From contig JAKUCV010000313.1 in NCBI GenBank assembly GCA_028386065.3, forward strand, positions 22,780-86,779: DNA of 64,000 bases. Reading direction: 5' to 3'. Positions 1 to 11,900 of this stretch are shown here, piece after piece. Every line of letters starts with the position of its first letter. Position 1 is the first letter of the stretch. The translations under genes were made by a program, and so were the position numbers. The notes under the pieces are model-generated. The model saw only the letters and a list, made by a program, of their open reading frames with translations. It searched no databases and was not told the origin of the DNA. This stretch comes from Turnera subulata (lineage: Eukaryota; Streptophyta; Magnoliopsida; Malpighiales; Passifloraceae).

Positions 1-11
1 TCTCAGCTGCT

Positions 12-3000
12 TCAATTTCTGACATGACCGTCCTGCCTTAGCCAGACCCGTTCAGTATGTTTCCTCCGAGGCTTTGAACCTTCTTGAGGTAAACTTCCAG
101 CATTTTCGAGACAACCAGCGACCTTAGTTCCAGTTTGTTTGGACGACCTTTCTTGCCCATTGCCATTGTTAACGGATGAGGATTCTGCTCAACACAAATG
201 CACCCTGAACGTCAGTTCAGTGAAAGAAAGTATAATTTTGCAAACGAGTAAATGTCCAGTATGCCAACAATGGATGATGAAACAATATCTATTATCCCAA
301 AACCACACACCAGATTCTTTGATTCTCTTTCTATAACATTCACCTCACGCAACTTGAAGCACCAGATCAGTAAATAAAACCACGGACCCCAGCCTTACAA
401 TAAATCCATTTCTTTCACAAAAGGCATACTCTAAATTTGGGGGTATCAATCTGAACCTTCATAGCGAGAAATGTTTTAACTGTGTTTAGTTCCAATGGCC
501 ACACAAATGCACTCTCCATCACAATTTGTAGTTATTTGTAGTTCAAAGTGCAGAAATACTCAATGTTGCAATCTCAAATATTTGGACCAGACTGCATTAA
601 AGATCACTTTAATAATTCCTTCAGACACAAGGGTAACAAATTCACTTAGCCTTACTGAAGTTAGTACGCGTAACACATAACCATGGTCTTTCTGTTTGGT
701 AGTCATGGCCTGTTTCAATTGGAATGTGCCAGTGGCCTTTCTCTGATTCCTGTGAATTGTTTCACCAAGAGTACGAATTTATCAGCTGTTGAGAGACAAG
801 ATCAGAAAGCAGCCTAAACGTGTGAAAAACATGAAAGTAACTGAGTAGTTCTCACCTGAATCACGACAGAGCAAGATGGAGGCATGTGAAAAGCTAGGCC
901 AGACTTTGAAAAACTGAAACGCACCTGACATCCAAAATATCATTGTAGCTTATTAGAAACAAAAAACATTAAGTGTTACTAATTGCTAGTACCATCTTGG
1001 AATCGGATTCTGTAAGTAAACGTTTGAAAGATGAAAGACATGTTTCTTCTCAAAAAAGAAATTGGAAAGACAGGCCTTCAACAGCATGGTAAGTCTTAAA
1101 ATGAGAAACTAACAAAATTGAAGTTTTGTATTCTTTTAAGTTTTACTCACCTGATGCCTTTCTTTCCATTTGGGAAAGAAGTCATTTCCTAGAAGTTGAA
1201 ATTTATGGTCTCTCATCTCATCATTTGTCACAAGTAAGCATTTGAACTTTATAGCTGCATATAACCAGTACCTGAAGCACATATATAATCATGGAACTTC
1301 ATAACCATGGCATCTTTTTAGCTGATTACAACTTATTTTTCATCTGGAACAACTTTACTTAAATGAAAGATATAACTTTTTGGCGCACATGTGCGTAAAG
1401 CTGTTGTGTGTTGCGTGTGAAAATAACACTCACCAATCGTCATTTGATCCAGTAGGCGTTGTATAAAGCGCACCAGCGTTTTTCCACTTCTCTACCAATG
1501 CTTTATTTGCCTGTTCATTCATCTTCTGCCCAAACGTACGCCGGTTGTGCAAAATTATGAGTGGACACTTTTTTGAAGATAGCTTGTAGCGTATTCCATT
1601 AACAATAGCGTTGACCTGATTGGGCAAGCAAGAAATCAGTGTCAAAATCAGAACAACTTTCAGAGAAGTTCTGAACTAGTGATCAAAAACTTTATGAAAA
1701 ATGTACCTTGTATGGCATGAATCTTCTGTCACGGTAAGTACCCACATTAGCTCCATCTACCACAGCTTCAAAAGGTCCATAGTAATCCAGCCATTTCTGA
1801 GAACAAAAAGCAGAACAATCATTTTATTATTCCCTATGAATGAAAGAAATACTCGTGAATTTTCATACTTGAAATTTCTGAAAGCTTGAATCTTTTTCTC
1901 CCTTTATAGCAATTGAAGCAACTGATTCCGCAAAATTCTGTGTTTCTGCAGGATCAAGGTCAACTATGGCCAATTTCTCCCCACAACATTTGCAAAATCC
2001 ATCAGGTCCCACCATTGTATTAGAAATGTTCCACTCTCCCTTACCAAGCCATCCCTGCCCATGCCAACCTCCACCTCCATTTCCTATGGCTTCTTTGATG
2101 ACTTTTGGATCCCATTTTGCTCTCCCCACGCTTGAAGCTGCCTTGCTCTTAAACCATCGAATGATTACCGATGCAGCTGAAGGTGAGACCTTTCCTACAG
2201 TTGTTCTGAGCTTATGCAACACATAATAAACCTTGTCGCCTTTACCAGCTTCCACACTGAGCCTTAAAAGCGCCTCAAGCTCAGGCTGTTCTGGATAAAC
2301 ATCATGCTCCAACATGTGTCTTTCTACAGCAAATGCTTTTTCAACATCACCAGCACTACAAAATACAGATAAAGCAGGAACATAGGACCGCAATCTGGGA
2401 TTTATCCCCAATTGCTTCATTTGCTTCACCATATCAAAGGCCATATCACCATTTCCTACTGACATTGCCATCCTGGCTACAGCAGTCAAGATTGCTTCAT
2501 TCGCTGGGACCTTTTCCACACACATCTGTTCATAGATTTCAAACCCCCTCCGAAGTGCGTACTTTCTAGTTTCTTCGCTCACTTGAATTCCACCATTGCC
2601 GTGGTTGTTGCTGTCATTACCCTCACTCTGCACATTTCTTCCATCTACATGTTTCGAAACTGATTCTCTGTACCCACTGGAAAACATGGCTAGGTTCTCC
2701 TTTTCATCTAAACTAGTAGTATCTAAACCGTCTAAGCTACCATTAGAATTTACCTCTATTGCATCTATTTTTTTAGATTCTCTACCGATGTCACTACATC
2801 GCTGACTATCATCATTTTCTCGAAAATCCATTTCCATACCACCAATCCCTGATTCACCCAACTCCATTAAGGCCTTCAAACCTTCATTAGATTCATTTAA
2901 TACATCCAATTCTCGACTAGCATTCACACTCCCACTTTTAGCTGGTTGAACAACACCTACAGCAGCAGAGGAACAAAGATACAACAGTACACCGTAATGG

Positions 3001-3671
3001 TACTGCCCCATCTTAATCCCTTTTCCTCGAGTTGAATCGTATAACTCAATTGCACCAATGACATCCCCGCTTTTTGAACACCTATCAAAACTAAACTTTA
3101 ACCCAACTCCTGAAGCATCAACTGCCTCGCCTTTCTTAGACCGTTTCCCAGCTTTCTTATCTTCCACCAGACTATCCCCACCTCTCTTGATTTTGTTCGC
3201 CATCTCACCATCATCAACCACTTGGCCTCCCTTAGATTCCAAAGACTTTCTAGAACTCCTTTCCCTCCTTTTTCCAGCATTAGTGTCCTTTTTGGCATTT
3301 TTACCCCTTCTAAGCAGCTTTTCAGTCTTTTCTTCCACCGGCTCTGGCCTAACAATGTTATTCACACGTTTTGTGACTACCCTCTTACCTTCTAACGTCC
3401 AGGAATAAAACCCAGAACCATTTTCCTTTCTGGTTCTCAAATTCGCAGTCTTTGCCGCACTCTCGTGGCGTGTGGCAGAAAACTTTGCATGGGTGTTGGT
3501 AAAACATGTTCTAGTGTGCTTTGGAGGTAAGCAAGGAAGAGAATGGCATAGGCAGTGGAATTTGAGAGCTTGGGAAGATGTCGGGTACTTACAGAGGATG
3601 ATTGGGAGGATATGCTTTTGCTGTGTGGTGTTGAAGGCGAAGCAGCCCATGTGTGGCCGGAACAGAAGCAT
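12..3671 (-). CDS. PRORP1: Protein-only RNase P, chloroplast/mitochondrial (PRORP1-like)
   Basis: Endonuclease that removes 5' leaders from organellar tRNA precursors without an RNA subunit. Exons: 3671-1869, 1796-1707, 1615-1434, 1271-1151, 924-856, then either 749-642 (stop TGA 642-644, about 790 aa) or 749-656 spliced to 184-12 (stop 12-14, about 843 aa). Exon 1 encodes a basic N-terminus suited to a transit peptide, a Lys/Arg-rich linker, PPR helices and the zinc-site half CKCCGEKL. Later exons give the NYN metallonuclease with VVDGANVG, GSNDDWYW and LLVTNDEMRDH, which hold the catalytic aspartates, then the closing zinc-site motif GHWHIP. The first ATG is at 3689, but 3671 has an A at -3 and starts a better transit peptide; the start is uncertain. 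The PPR region carries an extra segment of about 130 residues. I infer PRORP1 rather than nuclear PRORP2/3 from the N-terminus. The family call is firm. Confidence 0.9.
2558..2945 (-). other. In-frame low-complexity insertion within PRORP PPR domain
   Basis: About 130 codons rich in Ser, Asn, Gly, Glu and Asp lie between the helix ending in LLYLCSS and the helix starting RRGFEIYEQM. As I recall the family, Arabidopsis PRORP1 has only a short loop here. The stretch stays open and has no good internal splice pair, so I treat it as coding. An unspliced intron is the alternative. Confidence 0.6.
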
Positions 3672-3689
3672 TTTGACATGGTAACTCAT

Positions 3690-5748
3690 GTAATAAAGCA
3701 AGCTGGAGCCGGTGTAGATAAAGTTTTTTTTTCATTTTTTTCCAGCAATTGACAATCATGGATTATTCGAGCCTGTCCCTTCAGGCTGTGGTCCGCCGAC
3801 TTGTCAACCATGGAACTACACAAAGACGGGACAAATGTGTGAAAATTTATATCTAGAACTGCTGAACTGGAGAAGTAAATGGTGCATAGATTAGTTAAAT
3901 GGAGGAGTCCAGGTCGGCTAATAAAATGACTCGCGACATGCAGCAAGGCAATTCGGTTGTCCTTTTAGTCTAACTTTTGGATTTAATTTAATGTCTAAAA
4001 CTATTAGATTTAGGGTTTCTACATATACTACTAATACAAGTGAGAAAAACTTAGAAAGAGATTTGCTATGTCTCGCAATTCTTCCTAAGTTTAGCCTAAA
4101 AATACTCAGCTATCTAGTATAAATAGAAAAGTAAATGACCTATTGTCGGTTCCTTCAATTTAAATTGCTTTCTGTTCTTTATATACCAATTACCATTGTC
4201 GTTTAATAGTTTTGTGTCAAAAATTCATGCCAAATCCTATATTATCCACAATCCCGAAATCCATCGTTCTATACCTAGGACAATTATTAATACCGATGCT
4301 TTTTGTTTTTGAATCAAAGAGATTTCGGAGAGAGATGATTAAATTCTCAGCACTATCAGAAAGCAAATGTGTTAAACAGTTTAACATTTATATCGTGACT
4401 CAACAAAATTTATCCAGCCTCTTGGACATAGGCATTGAAATTGAGTACATGATCCATGTAAAAGAAAACAACGAAGATGAACAGTTATGGTCCTAGTTGG
4501 CATCGGGCCATAGCCAATGATCCTTTAAAATCACAGACTTTGAAATTAGAACATCCAAATGCAACATGCACCCTGCATCCTATTCCACCTTCATTACAAC
4601 AAGTTTCCTCGCAAGAGACTATCATAAAGGCATTGAAACACCTGAAACGTAGGCAAGAATAGGTGTCAAACAGAGGAATTTAATGAATATTTATGACATG
4701 AAATTATAACACTAACAGATACGGGGGATGTGTGCTTGAAAGGCTATAATTCGTAACCAGAAACTGATGTCCATGAAATCATACAGATAAATCAGTTGGT
4801 GTGACCATTCCTGATACATCCTTTAGGAATCAAACTTGGCACATAATTTTTGCATGCCAATTTTGACTGTCTAACTGATCAGAGAATGAAAACAAGAATC
4901 AAGTGTAAGGAACGATCGAAAAACTTTCCATATGGAAAGCTCATCTTTTCTTATATTAGGTTCATAGTTTAACCGGCAAAAGTGTTGTAGCAGGAAACAT
5001 AAATTAGAAAGAGAATAATCGTTACTCATGCAATCCCCTTTTCAGAATCTCTGTAGCACTTGTACAGGAAGTATTAATGAGTCTTTGGTAAGATGTTGGA
5101 CAACACCAAGAGAGGTTTCAGAAAGTATCATTGGATCTATAAATCTAAATAAAGTATACAACTAAAAAATACACGCATAAATTAGAGAACACTTAAAAGC
5201 TAAAACTATTCAAACACAGACACTATTCACACTTCTCCCCTTCTCTCCTCTTCACTTTCCAGTATCACCCAAGTAAAATGCATGACCAAAGTCAACAACG
5301 TAACCAAAAAAAACATTTAAGTCTACAAAATTATCAAAGAAATCTAAGTGGATCCACAGACATTTGAGTTTAAAACCTTCTATGGCAGCCATTATGATTT
5401 GGAATTAGCTACGTCTACATCTTGTATACAAGATCTACAGCCAATTCACGCCCTGCTCAAAGATTCATGTCACTCAAAATAGCTCGCTACCCGGGTTTCA
5501 AAATTTTTGCATAAAAAAGCTGCATCCTAGACTTTACTGGTAGCAAGTGCAGGACTTTTGACAGTTGCGCTACCTCCTAAGATTTTTGTTCAATGAAGTA
5601 GTTTCCTACTCAGAGGACATTAATGTCCCCAATGGAAGAAATCGCTAAATGCATTGATGAACAGTAACAACCGCCACTTCCTCACTGGCGCATAAACACA
5701 AACATTTGGTATACCATAAGCAGCTAAGCAGGCGATAACAGAAATGAA
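3690..5748. other. Intergenic: PRORP 5' region and NFD6-like 3' region
   Basis: AT-rich spacer between two minus-strand genes. The end near 3690-3960 should hold the PRORP promoter and 5' UTR, and the end near 5749 the 3' UTR of the NFD6-like gene. I see no credible coding region; open frames here are short, lack an ATG and resemble no family. Confidence 0.5.
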
Positions 5749-6155
5749 TCAAAACCAACCTTGAGGCACTAAAGCCCAGCTATCGGATACACTGGCCAAG
5801 CTCGATATCAACCTCGCCGAAGCAATCGCGCTATGCAACGGCAACATCGATCCCGCGCAACTCAGTTCTACGGGTAACCTATCCACAGAAGAAGAACCCA
5901 GAAAAAAAAAAACGAGTTAGTAATACATAGGTGTAGTTTACATTCCAAAAAGGGTAGTAAATTCCGCTTATTCTAAGTCACATAAAAAAGAACTAGCCTT
6001 GAAAAGCGAGAGAGGCGTCGTGGAGAGGCGGAGACAGGAGAAGTAGAGCTGGATTTGAGCCCGGAGAGTTCAGGGGAGAGCGACGCCTTGTTGATTTTAG
6101 AAGCCAATGGCTGTAACCGAGACGATAATCTGGAGACTAATTTTATGGACGCCAT
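5749..6155 (-). CDS. NUCLEAR FUSION DEFECTIVE 6-like small organellar protein
   Basis: Two exons, 6155-5998 and 5878-5749, give 95 aa. The N-terminus, MASIKLVSRLSSR onwards, is rich in Ser, Arg and Leu with no acidic residues, typical of a mitochondrial or plastid presequence. The second exon has the family signature RLPVELSCAGSMLPLHSAIA followed by a short hydrophobic segment and ends VPQGWF. NFD6-type proteins are small mitochondrial proteins of poorly known function, linked to karyogamy through respiratory competence. The Arg codon of RLPVEL spans the splice, and the only frame-compatible donor is a GC site (CAAG|GCTAGT), so this is a GC-AG intron. Family members often have alternatively spliced tails; other 3' exons could exist downstream. 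An upstream in-frame ATG at 6182 would add nine residues, but 6155 matches the family start. Confidence 0.8.
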
Positions 6156-6555
6156 TGTTGGGTTTGTCCCTGCAATTTTCAAGGCAGCTTTTTTTTTTTT
6201 TCAACTTTTTGCTTTGATTTAGGAAAAAATGGAGAGGGTTTTAGCTTGTAGGGGATCAACTGTATTGCAGTTTACAGTACGTACCGGGCAGGTCTACCGT
6301 GACATGTCGTCTATGGTATGTGGATCAACGACAGTCTGGGCTCGTTGTTGTTGGACGGGATGGATCGTCAATCCAAAGAGAAAATGAAGCACGACATGAG
6401 GGCCCAACTTACTTGGCTCGGAAGGCCCGGAAGATAGTTCAATGATTTAAGTTGTTTAATTTCATCCCTATATCTTTAAATATTAATTCGCTTTGGTATT
6501 CTTTATCTTAAATATTTTTTTTACAAGACTTTATCTTAAATAATTTTAGATGATA

Positions 6556-6850
6556 GCAGAGGCGGATCTAGATTTCTTTTCTTATGTTTTATAGTCTAAA
6601 TTTATCATAACTGTATAAGTAGCTCGGTGGTTTGGCACCCTATACTATGTTCAAGTTCAAGGTCAAGGGTTTGACCTTACACATTTCATTTTGTCAACTT
6701 TTTCACATTTGTGCAATTACTCTATCTTTGAATTCATAAATAGGGTCAACTTTTTTATCTTCGAATTCATAAATCACATCATAATTTTTCTTAGTCTAAT
6801 AAATAATAAAATTGTCCCCCTACTTAAATTTTCAGGATCCGCCACTCAAT
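6556..6850 (+). repeat. Putative non-autonomous element (SINE/MITE-like)
   Basis: The ends are imperfect inverted repeats: GAGGCGGATCTAG on the left and GGATCCGCCACTC on the right. Inside, 6620-6636 resembles a tRNA-type box A (TAGCTCGGTGGTTTGGC) and about 6667-6676 a degenerate box B (GGGTTTGACC). These signals point in different directions (MITE or tRNA-derived SINE), and I see no clear target-site duplication. Treat it as a transposon-derived segment of uncertain class. Confidence 0.45.
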
Positions 6851-8097
6851 GTTAGGTTGCAAGTCCACGATCCGTTTTAATTAAACCACAAATGAACACC
6901 CCAATTCAAAAATCATAGGTGGGGGAGCTACCTACAGGAGTAAGTAAATAAATTGCAGCTTGGTTTTCCACGTTTTGACATTGGCAGATGGTTTTATTCA
7001 ACTATGGAATTTTTGGGGCCTCCTTGTGGGTTAAACCATGGTATTGGATTTGGTATTTCCGCGCAAATAGGGCATGGAGGTGGATACGAAAAATGGTGTG
7101 GTTAATCTCTGGACCACATGAAATATACCCACGCCATTGCCAAGTCCTGATCAAACACATTTTTCGTGGTCAATACCAGTTTGAAAATAGTCAGCATATC
7201 ATGATGATTCCTTTTTTTCTTCCTTTTGGCACTTCTTTTCATTTAGTTCAGGGCCTAAATAGTTGTTTTCTCTAGCTTTTGGAAGATGGTAGTGGGGTTG
7301 GATTTTTGCCTAGGGTTGTTCAGGCTATGATGCAATTTAATCTTTACTTTTCCTTGATGGAAAAGGAAAAAAAAAAAGATTAGGTGGCCAACAAAATCGT
7401 TGTCACACAGATACATATGCTGTAAATGCAAACTCGGCCAATTGCTTTTCGATGTTCCCATCATGCATAGTCTAAACTTGAAGTCTCCTATTAATTAGAA
7501 TGCGACGTTTATTTTGTCAATTTAATCTTCATGTGATTAGATCTAAATTTGGAGAACTATGTGCATTTCGGGAAGGCACTTGGTGGGCTCTTTTTGTTTT
7601 GTCGAATATACTGGATCCATACCACTACAATACAAGATCCCATTATCGAATTGAATTAATTAATTTTATGCGCAGACAAAAAGGGGTTAGATTAATTAAT
7701 TATCTGAAGAAAAATGTTTTGTCCACAATGTGATTTACGTGCTAAAAGCCAAGGATATGGTAGGCGAAAATGCGGGAGGCCGGCGACAAAGACACGTTAG
7801 GTACTGATCCCGATCCGTCGTCGTTTTTAGGCCGGGAACTTGGTGGCTGCAACCACTATTCACACCCACACTGTCTTGTCTCTATCTCCTCCCCAACAAC
7901 CCAATCATTTCCTCACACATCGTCACAATTTCACATCCCCAAAATCAAAGGATCCCTTCCACACACCTCCTCCCCAATATGGACCCACCACGAACCAAAT
8001 ATTAAACGAGGTCGCATTAGACCCACCATTCCAAAACATGATTAACCTACAGTATGGGTTAATTTTTTTTTTTATCTTTTAAAACTTTAGGTTGAGA

Positions 8098-8270
8098 GGA
8101 GCCTCTCGTGTCCAGTATTAGACAAACCATCGAACTTAGCAAGTACTTATATTAGTATTTATATATTATCCATCAATAAGGAGTGTCAGTGGAATTCAAA
8201 CTCTCAATTTGAAAGGAAGTGCTGATTGAACCTTAGCTAACTAAGTTAACCTTCATTGGCATTAAACTTT
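8098..8270 (-). repeat. tRNA-derived SINE-like remnant
   Basis: Read on the minus strand it has a box A-like GTTAACTTAGTTAGC followed by a box B-like GAGTTTGAATTCC, the order and rough spacing of a Pol III promoter in tRNA-derived SINEs. No functional tRNA folds here. Confidence 0.4.
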
Positions 8271-8928
8271 AGGTTTGAAACAAGAAATCCCCAAACTAAA
8301 AAGATATGAATGGAAGTACCCTAAATTTTTCTTAATAAAAAAACTCCATGGACTAAAAAAAATTAGAATAGAAAGGTTATTAGAATAAAAAACTCTTGAT
8401 TTTTTTTTACTTGAGGGTGTTTTTTATTTCAAACATAAAGTTTCAGGGGGTAAATTGTAACTAACCCAAAACTTTATGAATAGCGATGGATCAATCAAAT
8501 AACAATATCTTTTTTTACTGGACAGAATTAAATAACAATATCACATCATAAAAACCACTGAAAACCGGAATGTCCCCTCCTCGCATAGACCTACCAAACA
8601 TGATACCGGTCAACTTTGATTGGATAAAATTATTAAATACAATACCATAAATCGGTTAAAACAGTCGCGCATTTCTATGATGAAAGATAGTACACTACAT
8701 ACCCCACCTCCCCCCACACACACTTCGATGCACTATTAGCTCACTTGCGTGACAATATCGCATCACCGCCATTTTAATATCATTGCCTTTGATTGCCCAA
8801 AAAGTGAAATCACCTCTTCCTTTCCTATTTATCTCTCTGTCTCTTCCTTCTCCAGCGAGTGATCATTTCATAAACAAACACAAGTGAAATACGCAAACTA
8901 CCGTAGAAGAAAGAAGAAGGAAGGAAGG

Positions 8929-11900
8929 ATGGCGAAGCCTCATGTGACTATGGAGGTCGGAAACGACGGCGTTGCGGTCATTACTATCTGCAATCCTCCC
9001 GTTAACGCCTTGGCTATTCCAAGTAAGTGCTGCTGCTACTACTACCGAATCGGTTTCTGTTATGTTTTTTTTTTTCCTTTTTCTTTTTTGTGTTCGTTTG
9101 GTTCCTGTAAATGGCTGTTTTGGTTTTTGAGATCTCTGCGTTGATTGATTGACTGACTGACCTCTAAATTTGGCCGGCGGTACAGTTCTTAACGGATTGG
9201 CGGAGAAGTTCGGCGAGGCTACGCGGAGGGACGACGTTAAGGCTATCGTTTTGACCGGTGATTTTTTCCAGCTTTGACTGATCGTAGGGAATATTTATAT
9301 TTTTTTTGAATTTCTGTTGAATTTCATCGTTGTGTGACTAGATACGGTTACTTGGAGTGTAGACTTTAGCCTGTGATGCTTAGGCTGTGACTAAAATCGA
9401 GTGAACAAAGGCTGTTTTATCACTGTTTTATTGGAGTTATGTGGATTTGAATGGGTGTTTGGTTGACGAAAATGCGGTTTTGTTCGTTCTCCAGGCAAAG
9501 GAGGAAGGTTTTCCGGTGGTTTCGATATTAATGTTTTCCAGAAGATTCACGAGACCGGTACGGATTCTTTTGTGTCATTATCGTGTCTGTAATTGAGCTT
9601 TTAATGATATGGAATTAGTTCGGGATTTCACTGGTTGAATTTTACGACTGCGTTGGGTAAATTGGCAGGTGATATTTCGATTCTGCCTGATGTATCCGTT
9701 GATCTTGTGGTTAACGTTATTGAAGGTACTTGTTCCACTTTAGCTTATTGTCTCTTGAGCTACTATGTTTTTCTGCTATGAATATCTAGTCTGTTTAAGA
9801 TGATGAGGCTTGGTATTTCTTTCATTGGTCAGTTCTTTTAGTTTTTCCGTTGTCTTCTTTGAAAACGCAGATTGCAAGAAGCCTGTTGTTGCCGCTGTTG
9901 AAGGATTGGCGCTCGGAGGTGGCTTGGAACTGGCAATGGTTCGTGTTTTCCTTTCTGCAGCTGCAATTAGTGTCTTTTTTCTTGGTGGTTTTGCTTTCTG
10001 CGAACTGTTGCTCATTGCAGTTGTTGTCGTGCAGGGATGCCATGCACGTGTTGCTGCACCGAAAACGCAACTTGGCTTGCCGGAGCTGACTCTTGGTGTA
10101 ATTCCTGGCTTTGGAGGTATTGCTGATTTAGTGTGTATACACATAAACACAGCCACAAGACAATGCACTTGCACTTGCACTTGGCTTTGGGTTCGAAGTT
10201 TTGCATCTATGGGTTAGACTTATTAAATTAATGTGTTTTTCTTATTTTTTAAAGGCACACAGCGTCTGCCAAGGCTTTTGGGGCTGCAAAAGGCTATTGA
10301 AATCATGCTGGTAATTGCTTGCTCTGTTGGACCTTTCACAAGCTTTTCAAGTGAATTTTGACATGAATGGATCATTAGTGCACAAACAAAAAAAAAGGAA
10401 AAATGGGACAGCTATTGTTGTTTGCTGATGACTAATTCCTTTTAGCTGGAAATTCCAGCCCATAGATTTTTTTGTACCACACTGAATTGGAACATCATCA
10501 TATTTAATTGAGCTTGTTTCAGCTAGAATTTTACGTTCTCCAGGTTCTTGGATGGTATATTTGAGGTTAAGTATGTTCCGTGGATTAAAAAAATGCGGGG
10601 AAAACCTTCACAGATGTTTGGTATTGGATGACGCCAAGTTGGTGATGCACCACAAACAAAATCTTTGAACCTTCTTTTGTTAGTATAGAAAAAACTCTTC
10701 TTTTGTAAGAGCTGTTGATAGCCAAAAGAAATGATTCACGATTTTTATTCTAAAGCTGTCCTTTCTGTTGGTAAATCTTGAACAGTTAGTAGTTGCAGAT
10801 GAAATTAATAATAACCGCTGGAGATATGAAATCTTTGCACAATCTTTGTATTTGGGAGAGTATTTGCCATTGAGATTCAGTTCCTTCAAATAATTGTGCT
10901 TATAAGATTTGAGTGGCCTCATATTCTTATCCAATATGTCATTGTCCTTTTCAGATGTCCAAACCAATCCTGTCCGAAGAAGGAAACAAGTTAGGCCTTA
11001 TCGATGCCGTTGTGCCTTCTCAAGAATTGCTGAAAGTATCTCGACAGTGGGCCGTAGACATTGCGGACAGACGCAAGCCATGGTTACGTTCACTTCACAG
11101 GACAGACAAAATTGGTTCTTTAGCTGAAGCGCGTGAGGTGTTGAAAGCTGCGAGACTACAAGCCAAGAGGACTGCCTCAAATATGCCGCAGCATCAGGCA
11201 TGCCTTGATGTGATTGAGGAAGGCATTGTTCATGGAGGATATAATGGGGTTCTTAAGGTATTTTGGAGGTTGCATTTACAGTTTGCTGGACTTGTTATGG
11301 GCTTCATTGTAGAAAATGGTTGCTTTCATTCTCTGCAATTACATGTTCTCTTTCATATGCCAGTGTGTGCATGCTCTGACTTTCTTATGATTCCTAAAAT
11401 AATAGCACATGATTCTTGCAATTTTCACGTGTCTCAACAGTGCCTAGTTCAAGGAGTGGCTTGGGAAGAGATCAAACAGATTGCCACTTTTCATGCTCCT
11501 TCTAGTTTCTTTACATGAATTATTCATTAAAGTCTCTGATGGAGTATATTTTGAGGACTAAAATTTGACTTGCAAGATCTCTCTAGGCTACCATACCTAA
11601 GTAGAAAATTTTCATATAAGCTACTGAAACCTAATTGAACTGCTGATCTACTATCTTATACTTCCACTAGAGCAACCTATGCTTTTTGCCCTTAAAATAT
11701 CCTATACTTGTGGAGTAAAGAGTAGGAGAGTGCCCAAAAGATTGGTTGATATTTCTATTATACTATATGTTGTTGCACGAGCTTTTTGGTTTTTTTTTAC
11801 TTAACATAAAGGAGGCAATCCGAATGATAGATTGTAATTGATTTGCTGTTGACTTTTGTTGCAGGAGGCGAAAGTATTCAAGGACCTAGTCTTGACAGAC

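Larger units (their letters stand above)
6156..8928. other. Divergent intergenic region (NFD6-like / AIM1)
   Basis: About 2.8 kb of AT-rich DNA between divergently transcribed genes, so it should hold both promoters. It contains a SINE-like or MITE-like element (about 6556-6850), a second SINE-like copy on the minus strand (about 8098-8270) and a pyrimidine-rich 5' leader just before AIM1 (about 8815-8870). No gene is supported. Confidence 0.5.

Noticed and set aside
3672..3701. Upstream extension of the PRORP start to 3701
   Set aside because: The codon at 3701-3699 is TTG, not ATG. The first ATG in frame is 3689.
6617..6680. Possible tRNA gene
   Set aside because: Box A and B resemble a tRNA, but no cloverleaf with acceptor and anticodon stems can be formed; a SINE-like origin fits better.
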